Below are positions 16,692 to 23,683 of a stretch of DNA of 64,000 nt, piece after piece. The stretch spans positions 124,001 to 188,000 of the forward strand of contig SFJO01000001.1 in the NCBI GenBank assembly GCA_004555865.1, in the 5' to 3' direction. Within the stretch, counting starts at the first letter, position 1. Every line of letters begins with the position of its first letter. The position numbers and the translations under genes were made by a program. The notes under the pieces were generated by a model. It ran no database searches and was not told where the DNA came from. It saw nothing but the letters and a program-made list of their open reading frames with translations. Origin of the DNA: Oscillospiraceae bacterium (lineage in GTDB: Bacteria; Bacillota; Clostridia; Oscillospirales; Ruminococcaceae).

Positions 16692-18728
16692 ATGCCCAGC
16701 ACCATTCTGCATCTGTTTCTGCCGGACCGCCCCCGGGATGGCGAAGGCCGCTCGCCCGCGCGGCAGCTGGCACACCTTCTGGGGCCGGAGGCTTCCGGCC
16801 TTCTCACCCTGCTGGAAGAGAGCGACACCGCCCTCACCTTCTGCGCCCAGGCGGAGGCCGCCCCGGCCCGGGCGGCCCTGCGCACGCTTATGGAGGCGCA
16901 CCTGCCCCAGCTGCCCCCGGAGCTTTACATGATTCAGGCGTACCCGGCCCCCGAAGAACCCGCCGCCCACCGGAACGACGCCGCCGAAGCACCGCTGAAC
17001 GAGGACAATCTGCCCGACGAGCCGAAATCGGAGGACACCGCCGCCCCCCGGCCCAACCCGAGAGACAGTGCCCCGGACGATGACAACGACGAGGCCATTC
17101 TGCCGGACCTGACGGCCCGCATCCTGGCGGAGATCGACGGCCTGGTGGGAATGCGGGAATTTAAGGAGCTGGCCCATGAGATCGTCACGGTGACCCCCCA
17201 GGTGCGGCGGCACGGCAGCTACCGCTCCTTCGCCAGCCAGACGTACCTGTTCGTGTGCAACGAGGGCGATGGCCTGACCACCTGCCTGAAGCAGCTGTGC
17301 CGCCTGCTGGACGCCTGCGAGCTGTTCCAGACCGGCGGCGTACAGCACCGCCTGACCGAGGCATCCTTCCCGTATCCCCGGGGCAAGGAGGGCTTGAAGG
17401 AGCCTTTGCTGCCCATGACGGCCCCCGGCGTGGAGCCGCTTATCTGCCTGGACATCAGCGAGTGGGTGGGCCACACCGGCGAACCCACGTTCCGCCGCTG
17501 GCTGATGAAGCTGATGCAGCAGCAGAACGGGCGGATTCTTGCCTTTCACATTCCCTATGTGGAGCAGCGGGTGCTGCAAATCACCCTGCTGGACCTGGCC
17601 GACCTGAGCTTTGTACGGCCGGTGGTGCTGGACCCCCACCCCATGGACGAGCTGGTGGCCATCAGCCGGACTTTTCTGGAAAAGAACGGCTTCACGCTGG
17701 ACGAGGACGCCGACAGCCTGCTGGAGCAGCGCATTCTGGCCGAAAAGAGCGATGGCCATTTTTACGGCATGAACACCCTGAGCAAGATGGCCCACGAGAT
17801 GATTTACCGCAAGCTGCTGTACAACAGCCGCCACGGCCTGACCAACTCGCTGATTCAGGCCAACCAAGTGAGTGGCTTTGTGCCCGCCGAGGCCTCGGCC
17901 ACCGCCGCCGAGATGCTGGCCGGGCTGGCCGGGCTGGAAAACGTGCGCAGCCAGCTGAACGCCGTGGTAGAGCAGATCGTGTATGCCCGGCAGAACGGCA
18001 TGAGCCCGCCCTGCATCCATATGCGCTTTGTGGGCAGCCCCGGAACCGGCAAGACCACAGTGGCCCGCATTCTGGGCAAAATGCTGAAGGAGGCCGGCGT
18101 TCTGCGCAACGGCGGCTTTGTGGAGATTCACGGCCGCGACCTGTGCGGCCAGTATGTGGGCCACACCGCCCCCCGCACCGAGAGCTTTGTGCGGGACGCG
18201 CTGGGCTCGGTGCTGTTTGTGGACGAGGCCTATTCACTCTTCCGGCAGGAGGGCGACGGGCGCGACTTCGGCCAGGAGGCCATTGATACCCTCATCACCT
18301 GCATGGAAAACTACCGGGACGACCTGGTAGTGATCTTCGCCGGGTATCCGGATGAGATGGACCGCCTGATGAAAGCCAACGCCGGCCTTGCCAGCCGGAT
18401 GCCCTACGAGATTCGGTTCGCCAACTACGGGCGGGACGAGCTGTGCCGCATTTTCCTGCATCTGGCCCGGGTCAATTTCGAGTGTTCCGAGGCCTTCTGC
18501 ACCGCCGTGCAGAACTATTTTGATGCCCTGCCGGACAAGCTGCTGGGGGCCAAGGGCTTCAGCAACGCCCGGTTTGTGCGCAACCTGTACGAGCGCACCT
18601 GGGGCAAGGCCCTCACCCGCAGCCGCCTGGGCGGCAGCCTGACCCTTACCCCCGAGGATTTGGCCAACGCCGGGCGGGAGTTGAGCGTGGAAGTGCGCCA
18701 GCGCTCCCCCATCGGCTTCGGCCGCTGA
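16692..18728 (+). CDS. CbxX/CfqX (SpoVK-like) tandem AAA+ ATPase
   Basis: A 678-residue cytoplasmic AAA+ protein. Residues 1-80 form a small N-domain, 85-135 an acidic, Pro-rich linker (APDDDNDEAI). A first AAA-like module (about 140-395) has lost the P-loop lysine (NEGDGLTTC at 190-198), though ICLDISEWVG may be a relic of its Walker B region. The second module (about 405-620) is intact: Walker A GSPGTGKT at 448-455, sensor/pore region IHGRDLCGQYVGHTA, Walker B VLFVDEAYSL at 507-516, sensor GYPDEMDRLM and arginine finger AGLASRMPYEIRF. CbxX/CfqX proteins remodel protein complexes; SpoVK and EccA are relatives. Start ATG with AAAGGAG upstream. The partner or target is unknown. Confidence 0.88.
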   Translation: MPSTILHLFLPDRPRDGEGRSPARQLAHLLGPEASGLLTLLEESDTALTFCAQAEAAPARAALRTLMEAHLPQLPPELYMIQAYPAPEEPAAHRNDAAEAPLNEDNLPDEPKSEDTAAPRPNPRDSAPDDDNDEAILPDLTARILAEIDGLVGMREFKELAHEIVTVTPQVRRHGSYRSFASQTYLFVCNEGDGLTTCLKQLCRLLDACELFQTGGVQHRLTEASFPYPRGKEGLKEPLLPMTAPGVEPLICLDISEWVGHTGEPTFRRWLMKLMQQQNGRILAFHIPYVEQRVLQITLLDLADLSFVRPVVLDPHPMDELVAISRTFLEKNGFTLDEDADSLLEQRILAEKSDGHFYGMNTLSKMAHEMIYRKLLYNSRHGLTNSLIQANQVSGFVPAEASATAAEMLAGLAGLENVRSQLNAVVEQIVYARQNGMSPPCIHMRFVGSPGTGKTTVARILGKMLKEAGVLRNGGFVEIHGRDLCGQYVGHTAPRTESFVRDALGSVLFVDEAYSLFRQEGDGRDFGQEAIDTLITCMENYRDDLVVIFAGYPDEMDRLMKANAGLASRMPYEIRFANYGRDELCRIFLHLARVNFECSEAFCTAVQNYFDALPDKLLGAKGFSNARFVRNLYERTWGKALTRSRLGGSLTLTPEDLANAGRELSVEVRQRSPIGFGR

Positions 18729-18752
18729 ACACCACAGGAAAGGAGCCATCCC

Positions 18753-19172
18753 ATGCCGAACACCGTTGCCGTTGCCGCCGCGCTGATCTGTCAGGGCGGG
18801 CGCTTTCTCATCGGGCAGCGCCCCGCCCACAAGGCCCGCGGTCTTTTGTGGGAATTTGTGGGCGGCAAGCTGGAGCCGGGCGAGACCGGCCCGGAGGCCT
18901 TGTCCCGGGAATGCCGGGAGGAACTGGGCGTGACCGTGGCCGTCGGCCCCCTGTACGCCCGCCTGACCCACACGTACCCGGACCTGACGGTGGAGCTGCT
19001 GCTCTACCAAGCCGCCATTGCCGCGGGCACGCCCCAGCTGCTGGAGCACGCGGCCCTTCACTGGGTGGCCGTGGACGAACTGGAGCAGTACGCCTTCTGC
19101 CCCGCAGATGCCCCCATTCTGGAGCGGCTGCGCGCCGAGGGGCTGCCGCCGGAGTTCCGGCCCGCCTCCTAA
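18753..19172 (+). CDS. Nudix hydrolase, MutT-like (8-oxo-dGTP diphosphatase type)
   Basis: A 139-residue cytoplasmic pyrophosphohydrolase. The Nudix box is complete: GGKLEPGETGPEALSRECREELGV (about residues 36-59), with the catalytic REXXEE as RECREE. The preceding QRPAHKARGLLWEFVGGKLE is typical of MutT proteins that clear oxidised dGTP. Start ATG with AAAGGAG upstream, 24 bases after the AAA gene, so probably the last member of that operon. It may be an unrelated housekeeping passenger. A bidirectional terminator follows. Confidence 0.9.
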   Translation: MPNTVAVAAALICQGGRFLIGQRPAHKARGLLWEFVGGKLEPGETGPEALSRECREELGVTVAVGPLYARLTHTYPDLTVELLLYQAAIAAGTPQLLEHAALHWVAVDELEQYAFCPADAPILERLRAEGLPPEFRPAS

Positions 19173-19200
19173 AGCCCCCTGTGAAAAAGCACACAAACAA

Positions 19201-19252
19201 ACGCCCCATGCAGGCCCCGCGTTGCGCCGGGTTCTGCATGGGGCGTTTTTTA
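19201..19252. terminator. Bidirectional terminator
   Basis: Stem ACGCCCCATGCA/TGCATGGGGCGT with a long loop. The plus strand then has a run of six T (19246-19251). It separates the convergent Nudix and cotJC genes. Confidence 0.85.
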
Positions 19253-19256
19253 GGCT

Positions 19257-19880
19257 TCAGCTGCCCGCCGGGCGGCGGGCGGGCTGGGGCTTCAGGCTTG
19301 GGTTAAAGGCGTAAAAATTCCGTTCGTCCAGCTGGTCCTTCAGTCGTTCCAACGCCTCACCAAAGCGCTGGTAGTGGGTCACCTCCCGCTGGCGCAGAAA
19401 GCGGATCACATCCACCACATCCGGGTCATCCACCAACCGCAGAATGTTGTCGTAGGTGGTACGGGCCTTCTGCTCGGCCGCCAGGTTCTCGTGCAGATCG
19501 GTGATGGCATCGCCCTTGCTGGCAAATTCCGTGGCCGTGAAGGGAATGCCGCCCGCCGCCTGCGGCCAGACACCTGCGGTGTGGTCCACAAAATAGGGGG
19601 CCATGCCCTGCTGCTGAATCTGCTCCGGCGTCAGGCCCCGGCACAGCTGGCACACCAGCGTGCCCACCATCTCCAGATGGGCCAGCTCCTCGGTGCCGAT
19701 GTCCGTCAGAATGCCCGCCAGCTGGGCGTTGGGCATGGCGTACCGCTGGCTCAGATACCGCAGGCTCGCGCCGATCTCACCGTCCGGCCCGCCGTACTGG
19801 CTGATGATGACCTGGGCCGCGCGGGCATCCGGGTTTTTGATGTGAATGGGGTACTGCAAATGCTTCTGATAGCTCCACAT
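19257..19880 (-). CDS. cotJC: Manganese catalase-type spore coat protein CotJC
   Basis: A 207-residue ferritin-like four-helix protein of the Mn-catalase family; in Bacillus CotJC is a coat or coat-associated protein. The family start MWSYQKHLQYPIHIKNPD is visible. Helices carry the metal ligands in GPDGEIGASLRYLSQRY, GTEELAHLEMVGTLV (E-x2-H), NLAAEQKARTTYDNIL (E) and RFLRQREVTHYQRFGEAL (E-x2-H), so the di-Mn site looks intact. Start ATG 19878-19880 with AGGAGG; 19 bases separate it from the CotJA-CotJB fusion gene upstream. It may act as a catalase in oxidative stress even if the organism does not sporulate. Confidence 0.93.
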   Translation of the reverse strand: MWSYQKHLQYPIHIKNPDARAAQVIISQYGGPDGEIGASLRYLSQRYAMPNAQLAGILTDIGTEELAHLEMVGTLVCQLCRGLTPEQIQQQGMAPYFVDHTAGVWPQAAGGIPFTATEFASKGDAITDLHENLAAEQKARTTYDNILRLVDDPDVVDVIRFLRQREVTHYQRFGEALERLKDQLDERNFYAFNPSLKPQPARRPAGS

Positions 19881-19899
19881 AGGCGTTTCTCTCCTCCTC

Positions 19900-20274
19900 T
19901 CACATCCAGGGGAAGGGCGCAACCGCCCAGCTCCAGGCATCGCTCTCGCTGAACACATCGGTCATGCCTTCCTGCTCTTCCAGGCGGGTGCGCAGCTCTT
20001 TGCGCTTGCGCAAAAGCTCGTTGTACTCGGCCAGCGCCTCGCGGTTTTCCGGGTTCACATCCAGAAACAGGCGCAGGTCATCCAGGGCAAACCCCAAGGC
20101 TAAATAGTCCAGCCAGGGCTTTTTCCCTTTTGGTTTGCGGGGCGCGCCGCCCACCGCGTCCAGCGGTTTATCCAGTGCCTGAAACAGGGTGCCCCGGGCC
20201 AGGCCCTCCATCGGCGAATACAGGGCCGCGTATTCCTGATACGGAATGCGTACCATCGTCAAAGTCTCGCTCAT
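19900..20274 (-). CDS. CotJA-CotJB fusion protein
   Basis: A 124-residue protein joining two normally separate coat proteins. Residues about 8-38 (VRIPYQEYAALYSPMEGLARGTLFQALDKPL) match CotJA, whose core is an aromatic-rich Tyr-Ser-Pro...Ala-x-Gly-Thr-Leu-Phe-x2-Leu motif. After a basic linker (RKPKGKKP), residues 56-124 match CotJB: YLALGFALDDLRLFLDVNPENREAL, a charged helix, and the C-terminal aromatic WSWAVAPFPWM. Start ATG 20272-20274 with AAAGGAG upstream; translated just before cotJC. In Bacillus and most Clostridia cotJA, cotJB and cotJC are three genes, so a deletion or fusion of the first two is inferred here. Confidence 0.85.
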   Translation of the reverse strand: MSETLTMVRIPYQEYAALYSPMEGLARGTLFQALDKPLDAVGGAPRKPKGKKPWLDYLALGFALDDLRLFLDVNPENREALAEYNELLRKRKELRTRLEEQEGMTDVFSESDAWSWAVAPFPWM

Positions 20275-20452
20275 CTGCGGGATCTCCTTTCGCTGCTGCA
20301 TTGCCCGGCAGGCTTTCCCGCCGGGTTCTGCTTTTAGCCTTTCCCGTTTTTTCGCCGTCATACCTCAGCCCTTCAAAAAAGGCACACGCGGGGAGGCATT
20401 TCACCTCTCCCGCGTGCGCCGGATCGTTCCCATGATCCCAATAAATGGCCGC

Positions 20453-20929
20453 TCAGCCCGCACTTACGTTCAGTGCCGTCTTTCCCGGCGTGCGGCCGTG
20501 GGCCAGGTCGTACAGCACCTGAACCTCCGCCGGCAGCTTGTCCGGCAGCATGGCCTGAATGCGTTCTTCCCCGCCGTCCTGCATGGCCTGCTCGTAATAC
20601 CAGCACTTGAACTGCAGCATAGCCAGGCTGCGGCGCAAATCGTCCATCTGGGCTTCCAGCGTCTCCTTCTGGCGCTCCAGCAGTTCCCGGCGCTTGGGGT
20701 AGCTGCCGGCCCCCTCCGTGCACCACTGCATGAACTGCCGGATGTCCCGGATCTCCAGCCCGGAAGCCTTCAGGCACTCGATCACGCGCAGCGCCTCCAG
20801 CTCCCGCTCGCTGAAGCGCCGCGCGCCAGAAACCCGCTCCATGTGAGGGAACAATCCCTCCTTATCGTAATAGCGAAGGGTCGAGATGGGCAGCCCCGTC
20901 CTCTCCGATACCTGACCAATGGTGTACAT
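20453..20929 (-). CDS. MerR family transcriptional regulator
   Basis: A 158-residue dimeric regulator. Residues 1-70 are the MerR winged-helix domain: MYTIGQVSERTGLPISTLRYYDKEGLFPH, then GARRFSERELEALRVIECLKASGLEIRDIRQFM. A dimerisation coiled coil follows (KRRELLERQKETLEAQMDDLRRSLAML). The C-terminal part (CWYYEQAMQDGGEERIQAMLPDKLP) lacks the metal-binding cysteine pair of metal-sensing MerR proteins, so a drug or redox-type ligand is more likely. Start ATG 20927-20929 with GGAG upstream. An 18-bp imperfect palindrome lies 42 bases upstream. Its target genes are not obvious; it may only autoregulate. Confidence 0.92.
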   Translation of the reverse strand: MYTIGQVSERTGLPISTLRYYDKEGLFPHMERVSGARRFSERELEALRVIECLKASGLEIRDIRQFMQWCTEGAGSYPKRRELLERQKETLEAQMDDLRRSLAMLQFKCWYYEQAMQDGGEERIQAMLPDKLPAEVQVLYDLAHGRTPGKTALNVSAG

Positions 20930-20970
20930 GGCGCGGCTCCTTTCTGCAGGGTATTCTGCGGATTCATATT

Positions 20971-20988
20971 AAAGTTGACTTCAGCTTT
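20971..20988. promoter_or_regulatory. Candidate MerR-type operator
   Basis: AAAGTTGACTTCAGCTTT is an imperfect palindrome (14 of 18 positions symmetrical) immediately upstream of the merR-like gene, next to a minus-strand TAATAT -10 candidate (about 20966-20971). Confidence 0.45.
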
Positions 20989-20994
20989 CGGTTT

Positions 20995-21321
20995 TTATTC
21001 CAGCACACGCACCGTCTTTTTACAAGCAGCCCTGCCCCATGGGCTTGCGGCACGCCGTTTCACGCCGCAGAACACCGGAATGTACGATGCTTTGATGATG
21101 GCATCGCTGATTGCCTGCTGCGGTGTAAAGGGATAGACCGCAAAAACCGCATCGGCATCGCAGTTGCGGATGATGACAAGATCCGTGGTAAATACAAAGC
21201 TCTTGATTCTTCGCCCATTCACCACGATTCCCGTAGCCTGATAGACCGACCGCGGCAGTTTCAAAATGCTGTGGCGCAGCTGCCCTTCAATCCGGGGCGA
21301 GATTTTCTTTTCATCCGGCAT
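20995..21321 (-). pseudogene. Truncated N-terminal part of a conserved (beta/alpha) hydrolase-annotated protein
   Basis: A 108-residue reading frame with ATG at 21319-21321 and GGGAGGACG upstream. Its first 85 residues (GIVVNGRRIKSFVFTTDLVIIRNCDADAVFAVYPFTPQQAISDAIIKASYIPVFCGV) resemble the start of a Firmicutes protein of about 250 residues often annotated simply as hydrolase. In that family the match would continue with a Gly-rich GVGGG loop and a TIM-barrel-like remainder. Here the sequence turns into KRRAASPWGRAACKKTVRVLE and stops. I read it as a 3'-deleted remnant; an intact short paralog is possible. Family recall is from memory, so the pseudogene status is inference. Confidence 0.5.
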
Positions 21322-21452
21322 ACGTTCCGTCCTCCCTGTTTTTTGCGGGCTTTCAGCATACCAGAGCGGGTTGCCATTCTATTTGACAAACCGTGAACAT
21401 GCTATACATATTCACCCCGGCTCAGCGCCCCGGAGTAATTTATGCAAAAAGA

Positions 21453-21480
21453 AACGCGATGCTCAATTGAGCATCGCGTT
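21453..21480 (-). terminator. Terminator of tRNA-Tyr transcript
   Basis: Perfect 28-base palindrome (AACGCGATGCTC-AATT-GAGCATCGCGTT) directly after the tRNA, followed on the minus strand by TCTTTTTG. Confidence 0.85.
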
Positions 21481-21481
21481 C

Positions 21482-21566
21482 TGGTGGGAGCGGGTGGATT
21501 CGAACCACCGAAGCTATAAGCAGCAGATTTACAGTCTGTCCCCTTTGGCCACTCGGGAACACTCCC
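21482..21566 (-). tRNA. tRNA-Tyr (GTA)
   Basis: Minus strand begins GGGAGTGTTCCCGAGTGGCC and ends GGTTCGAATCCACCCGCTCCCACCA. The anticodon arm ACTGTAAATC places GTA at positions 34-36, which is tyrosine. A long variable arm (class II tRNA) and an encoded CCA are both present, as expected for tRNA-Tyr. The acceptor stem GGGAGTG pairs with CGCTCCC (one G.C/G.U variation). Confidence 0.97.
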
Positions 21567-21607
21567 ATATTTTGTTTTGTGTTGTTCGCACTCCTGAGTG
21601 CTTGTTT

Positions 21608-21636
21608 ATTATAGCAGGAGGGCGCTGCAAATGCAA
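21608..21636 (-). promoter_or_regulatory. Promoter of tRNA-Tyr
   Basis: Minus-strand TTGCAT (21631-21636), 17 bases, TATAAT (21608-21613), with TGC before the -10. It is about 40 bases upstream of the tRNA. Confidence 0.75.
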
Positions 21637-21771
21637 GCTTTTTTTGAAAAAATTTTTGATTTTCTCAGTTTTTCTGCTTCTCCCCTCAAATCACCTGTTT
21701 TTTTCATCGAATCACCTTGTTTTTTCTCATTACGGAATCCATTCCATTTTCTAGTTTTTTGCCGCTTCCTA

Positions 21772-21780
21772 TGGTATAAT
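21772..21780 (+). promoter_or_regulatory. Extended -10 promoter of the radical SAM gene
   Basis: TGGTATAAT at 21772-21780 on the plus strand, about 125 bases upstream of the radical SAM start; no good -35 is visible. Confidence 0.4.
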
Positions 21781-21907
21781 AACAATGCGGCAGCGCACTG
21801 CGCCCTTTTTAGGGGCCGATGCGCACCGCCCCGCCGGTTTGTTTGCCGCGGGCGGTGCCGCAATTTCTGCCGCTGACTATTGATTTTCCGATTGGAGGAA
21901 CCGATCC

Positions 21908-22777
21908 ATGCGATATTCCGGTGATGTTTACCGCCCCCCCAGTGAGGCCCACAGCCTGATCGTTCAGGTCACCTACGGGTGCTCCCACAACAAGTGCGCC
22001 TTCTGCAATATGTACAAGGCCAAGCGCTTCTCCATACGCCCCATCGAAGAAGTGTTTGAGGACCTGGAATGGGCCCGCGCCCACTATGCTTACATTGAGC
22101 GGGTGTTCCTGGCCGACGGCGACGCCCTGATTCTGCCCATGGAGCATCTGCAGCGCATTCTGGAGTTCATCCGGGAGCGCATTCCCGAATGCCAGCGGGT
22201 GGCGGTCTACGGCTCGCCCAAAAGCATCATCACCAAAACCCCGGCCCAGCTGGAAACGCTGCACGCCGAGGGCCTGGGCATTGTGTACATGGGCCTGGAG
22301 AGCGGCAACGAGGAGCTGCTGAAGCGCTACAACAAGGGCGAAACCGCCGCGCAGATCGTGGAGGCCGGCCTGAAGGTGCGCCGCGCCGGGCTGACGCTGT
22401 CCGTCACAGCCATCAACGGCATGGGCGGCGTGGAGATGTGGCAGCCCCACGCCCTGGACACGGCGGCGGCCCTTTCGGCCATGAAGCCGGAATACATCGG
22501 CCTGCTCACCCTGCGGGTGTACCACGGCACGCCTCTGGCCCAATGGGTGCAGGAGGGCACGCTGACCCAGCTGGACCCCCTGCAGCTGGCGGCGGAGACC
22601 CGCCTGCTCATCGAGCATCTGGACAGCGAGGGCAGCGTGTTCCGCGCCAACCATGCGTCCAACTACCTGATTCTGAAGGGCACCCTGAACCGCGACAAGG
22701 CCGCTCTGCTGAAAAAGATCGACGCCGCGCTGGAGGGCAAGCAGCCCTTCCGCCGGTTTGTGGAACTTGGCTTCTAA
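21908..22777 (+). CDS. Radical SAM protein
   Basis: A 289-residue iron-sulfur/SAM enzyme. The cluster-binding motif is C-x3-C-x2-C in QVTYGCSHNKCAFCNMYK (about residues 25-40). The SAM-binding segment is VFLADGDALILPMEHLQRIL, and Elp3/HemN-style features appear further on (GIVYMGLESGNEELLKRYNKG). The C-terminus (RLLIEHLDSEGSVFRANHASNYLILKGTLNRDKAALLKKIDAAL) is that of the common Firmicutes radical SAM family often found as a single gene. The reaction is not known to me. Start ATG 21908-21910 with GGAGG about 10 bases upstream. Confidence 0.9.
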   Translation: MRYSGDVYRPPSEAHSLIVQVTYGCSHNKCAFCNMYKAKRFSIRPIEEVFEDLEWARAHYAYIERVFLADGDALILPMEHLQRILEFIRERIPECQRVAVYGSPKSIITKTPAQLETLHAEGLGIVYMGLESGNEELLKRYNKGETAAQIVEAGLKVRRAGLTLSVTAINGMGGVEMWQPHALDTAAALSAMKPEYIGLLTLRVYHGTPLAQWVQEGTLTQLDPLQLAAETRLLIEHLDSEGSVFRANHASNYLILKGTLNRDKAALLKKIDAALEGKQPFRRFVELGF

Positions 22778-22836
22778 ACCGATTGCCCATCCGCAATCGC
22801 TTCGGTGCGTGAGCGGTCAGCCCTGCATCCGTCAAT

Positions 22837-22900
22837 GAAAAACCCGCGCCGGGCGCGGCCTGCTTTGGCAGGCTCTGCGCTCAGCGCGGGTTTTGTTTTT
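22837..22900. terminator. Bidirectional terminator
   Basis: AAAACCCGCGC pairs with GCGCGGGTTTT (22839-22890); GTTTTTTTATT follows on the plus strand and TTTTTCATTG on the minus strand. It separates convergent radical SAM and DUF4422 genes. Confidence 0.85.
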
Positions 22901-22924
22901 TTATTCCGGCAGCCGTGCAGCCGC

Positions 22925-23683
22925 TTAATTGTGGCCCACCAGCTTGCGCCGCAGAAACGCGGCGATCTTTTTGCCCCAGTGCTGGTTCTCCAAAAACACC
23001 ACCGGCACTTCCCGGTAGGTCACGCCCTCGGTCTCCAACCACACGTCCAGCAGGCGCTCGCTCACAAAGCCGAACACCCGGGCATCGTTTTTGCTGTATC
23101 CCGTCAGGTCCAGTCGCTCTTCCAGCCGCCCCAGCACCGCAAACAGCCACCGGCACCAGGCGTCAAAGGTCTCGCGCCGCATCACCATCATGTTGAACCG
23201 GTGCCCCCAGGTGCGCTTCATCACCCGGTCATAGGCGGGCAGGTAGGCCGGCCACTCTTCGCTGAGGATGGCCCGCATCGTGTCCAGATCCACCCCGTGG
23301 TGGGCATGGGCATACTGGCTGTAATTGGTCTCGATCCAATAATGGCGGGGTGCAGGCAGCACCGCCTGCACTCCGTTCAGGGCCTGCTCCAGTTCCGGGC
23401 CGGTCATCACCCGGGCCTTTTTGTCGCCGTGGCCCGGGCGTGCAAAGTGGCGACGGTAATGGGCCAGGCCGATGGCATCGCCGGACAGATTTTTCCAGGC
23501 CCAGTACAGGCCGGTCAGCTCGCAGTAATGGGGGTTCTTAGCCGAGATGTTCTCACCGGAATCATCCCGGGTGTACCCGGGAATGCTCTCTTTGCCCGCA
23601 GCCCCCACCTGCACCGGCAGATACACCGGGTCGGCGGGCATCCAGTAGGGTTTGTGGGCCGCCACTACAACGCGGAGGTTCAT
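22925..23683 (-). CDS. DUF4422 domain protein (exopolysaccharide biosynthesis, glycosyltransferase-like)
   Basis: A 252-residue cytoplasmic protein of the DUF4422 family, found in capsule and exopolysaccharide loci. Hallmarks are RVVVAAHKPYWMPADPVYLPVQVGAAG, then NISAKNPHYCELTGLYWAWKN, IGLAHYRRHF, and the C-terminal KNDARVFGFVSERLLDVWLETEG. The pattern matches members thought to transfer or modify sugars, but the donor and acceptor are unknown. ATG 23681-23683 overlaps the UDP-galactopyranose mutase stop (ATGA), so the two are translationally coupled. The likely role is use of UDP-galactofuranose. Confidence 0.9.
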   Translation of the reverse strand: MNLRVVVAAHKPYWMPADPVYLPVQVGAAGKESIPGYTRDDSGENISAKNPHYCELTGLYWAWKNLSGDAIGLAHYRRHFARPGHGDKKARVMTGPELEQALNGVQAVLPAPRHYWIETNYSQYAHAHHGVDLDTMRAILSEEWPAYLPAYDRVMKRTWGHRFNMMVMRRETFDAWCRWLFAVLGRLEERLDLTGYSKNDARVFGFVSERLLDVWLETEGVTYREVPVVFLENQHWGKKIAAFLRRKLVGHN

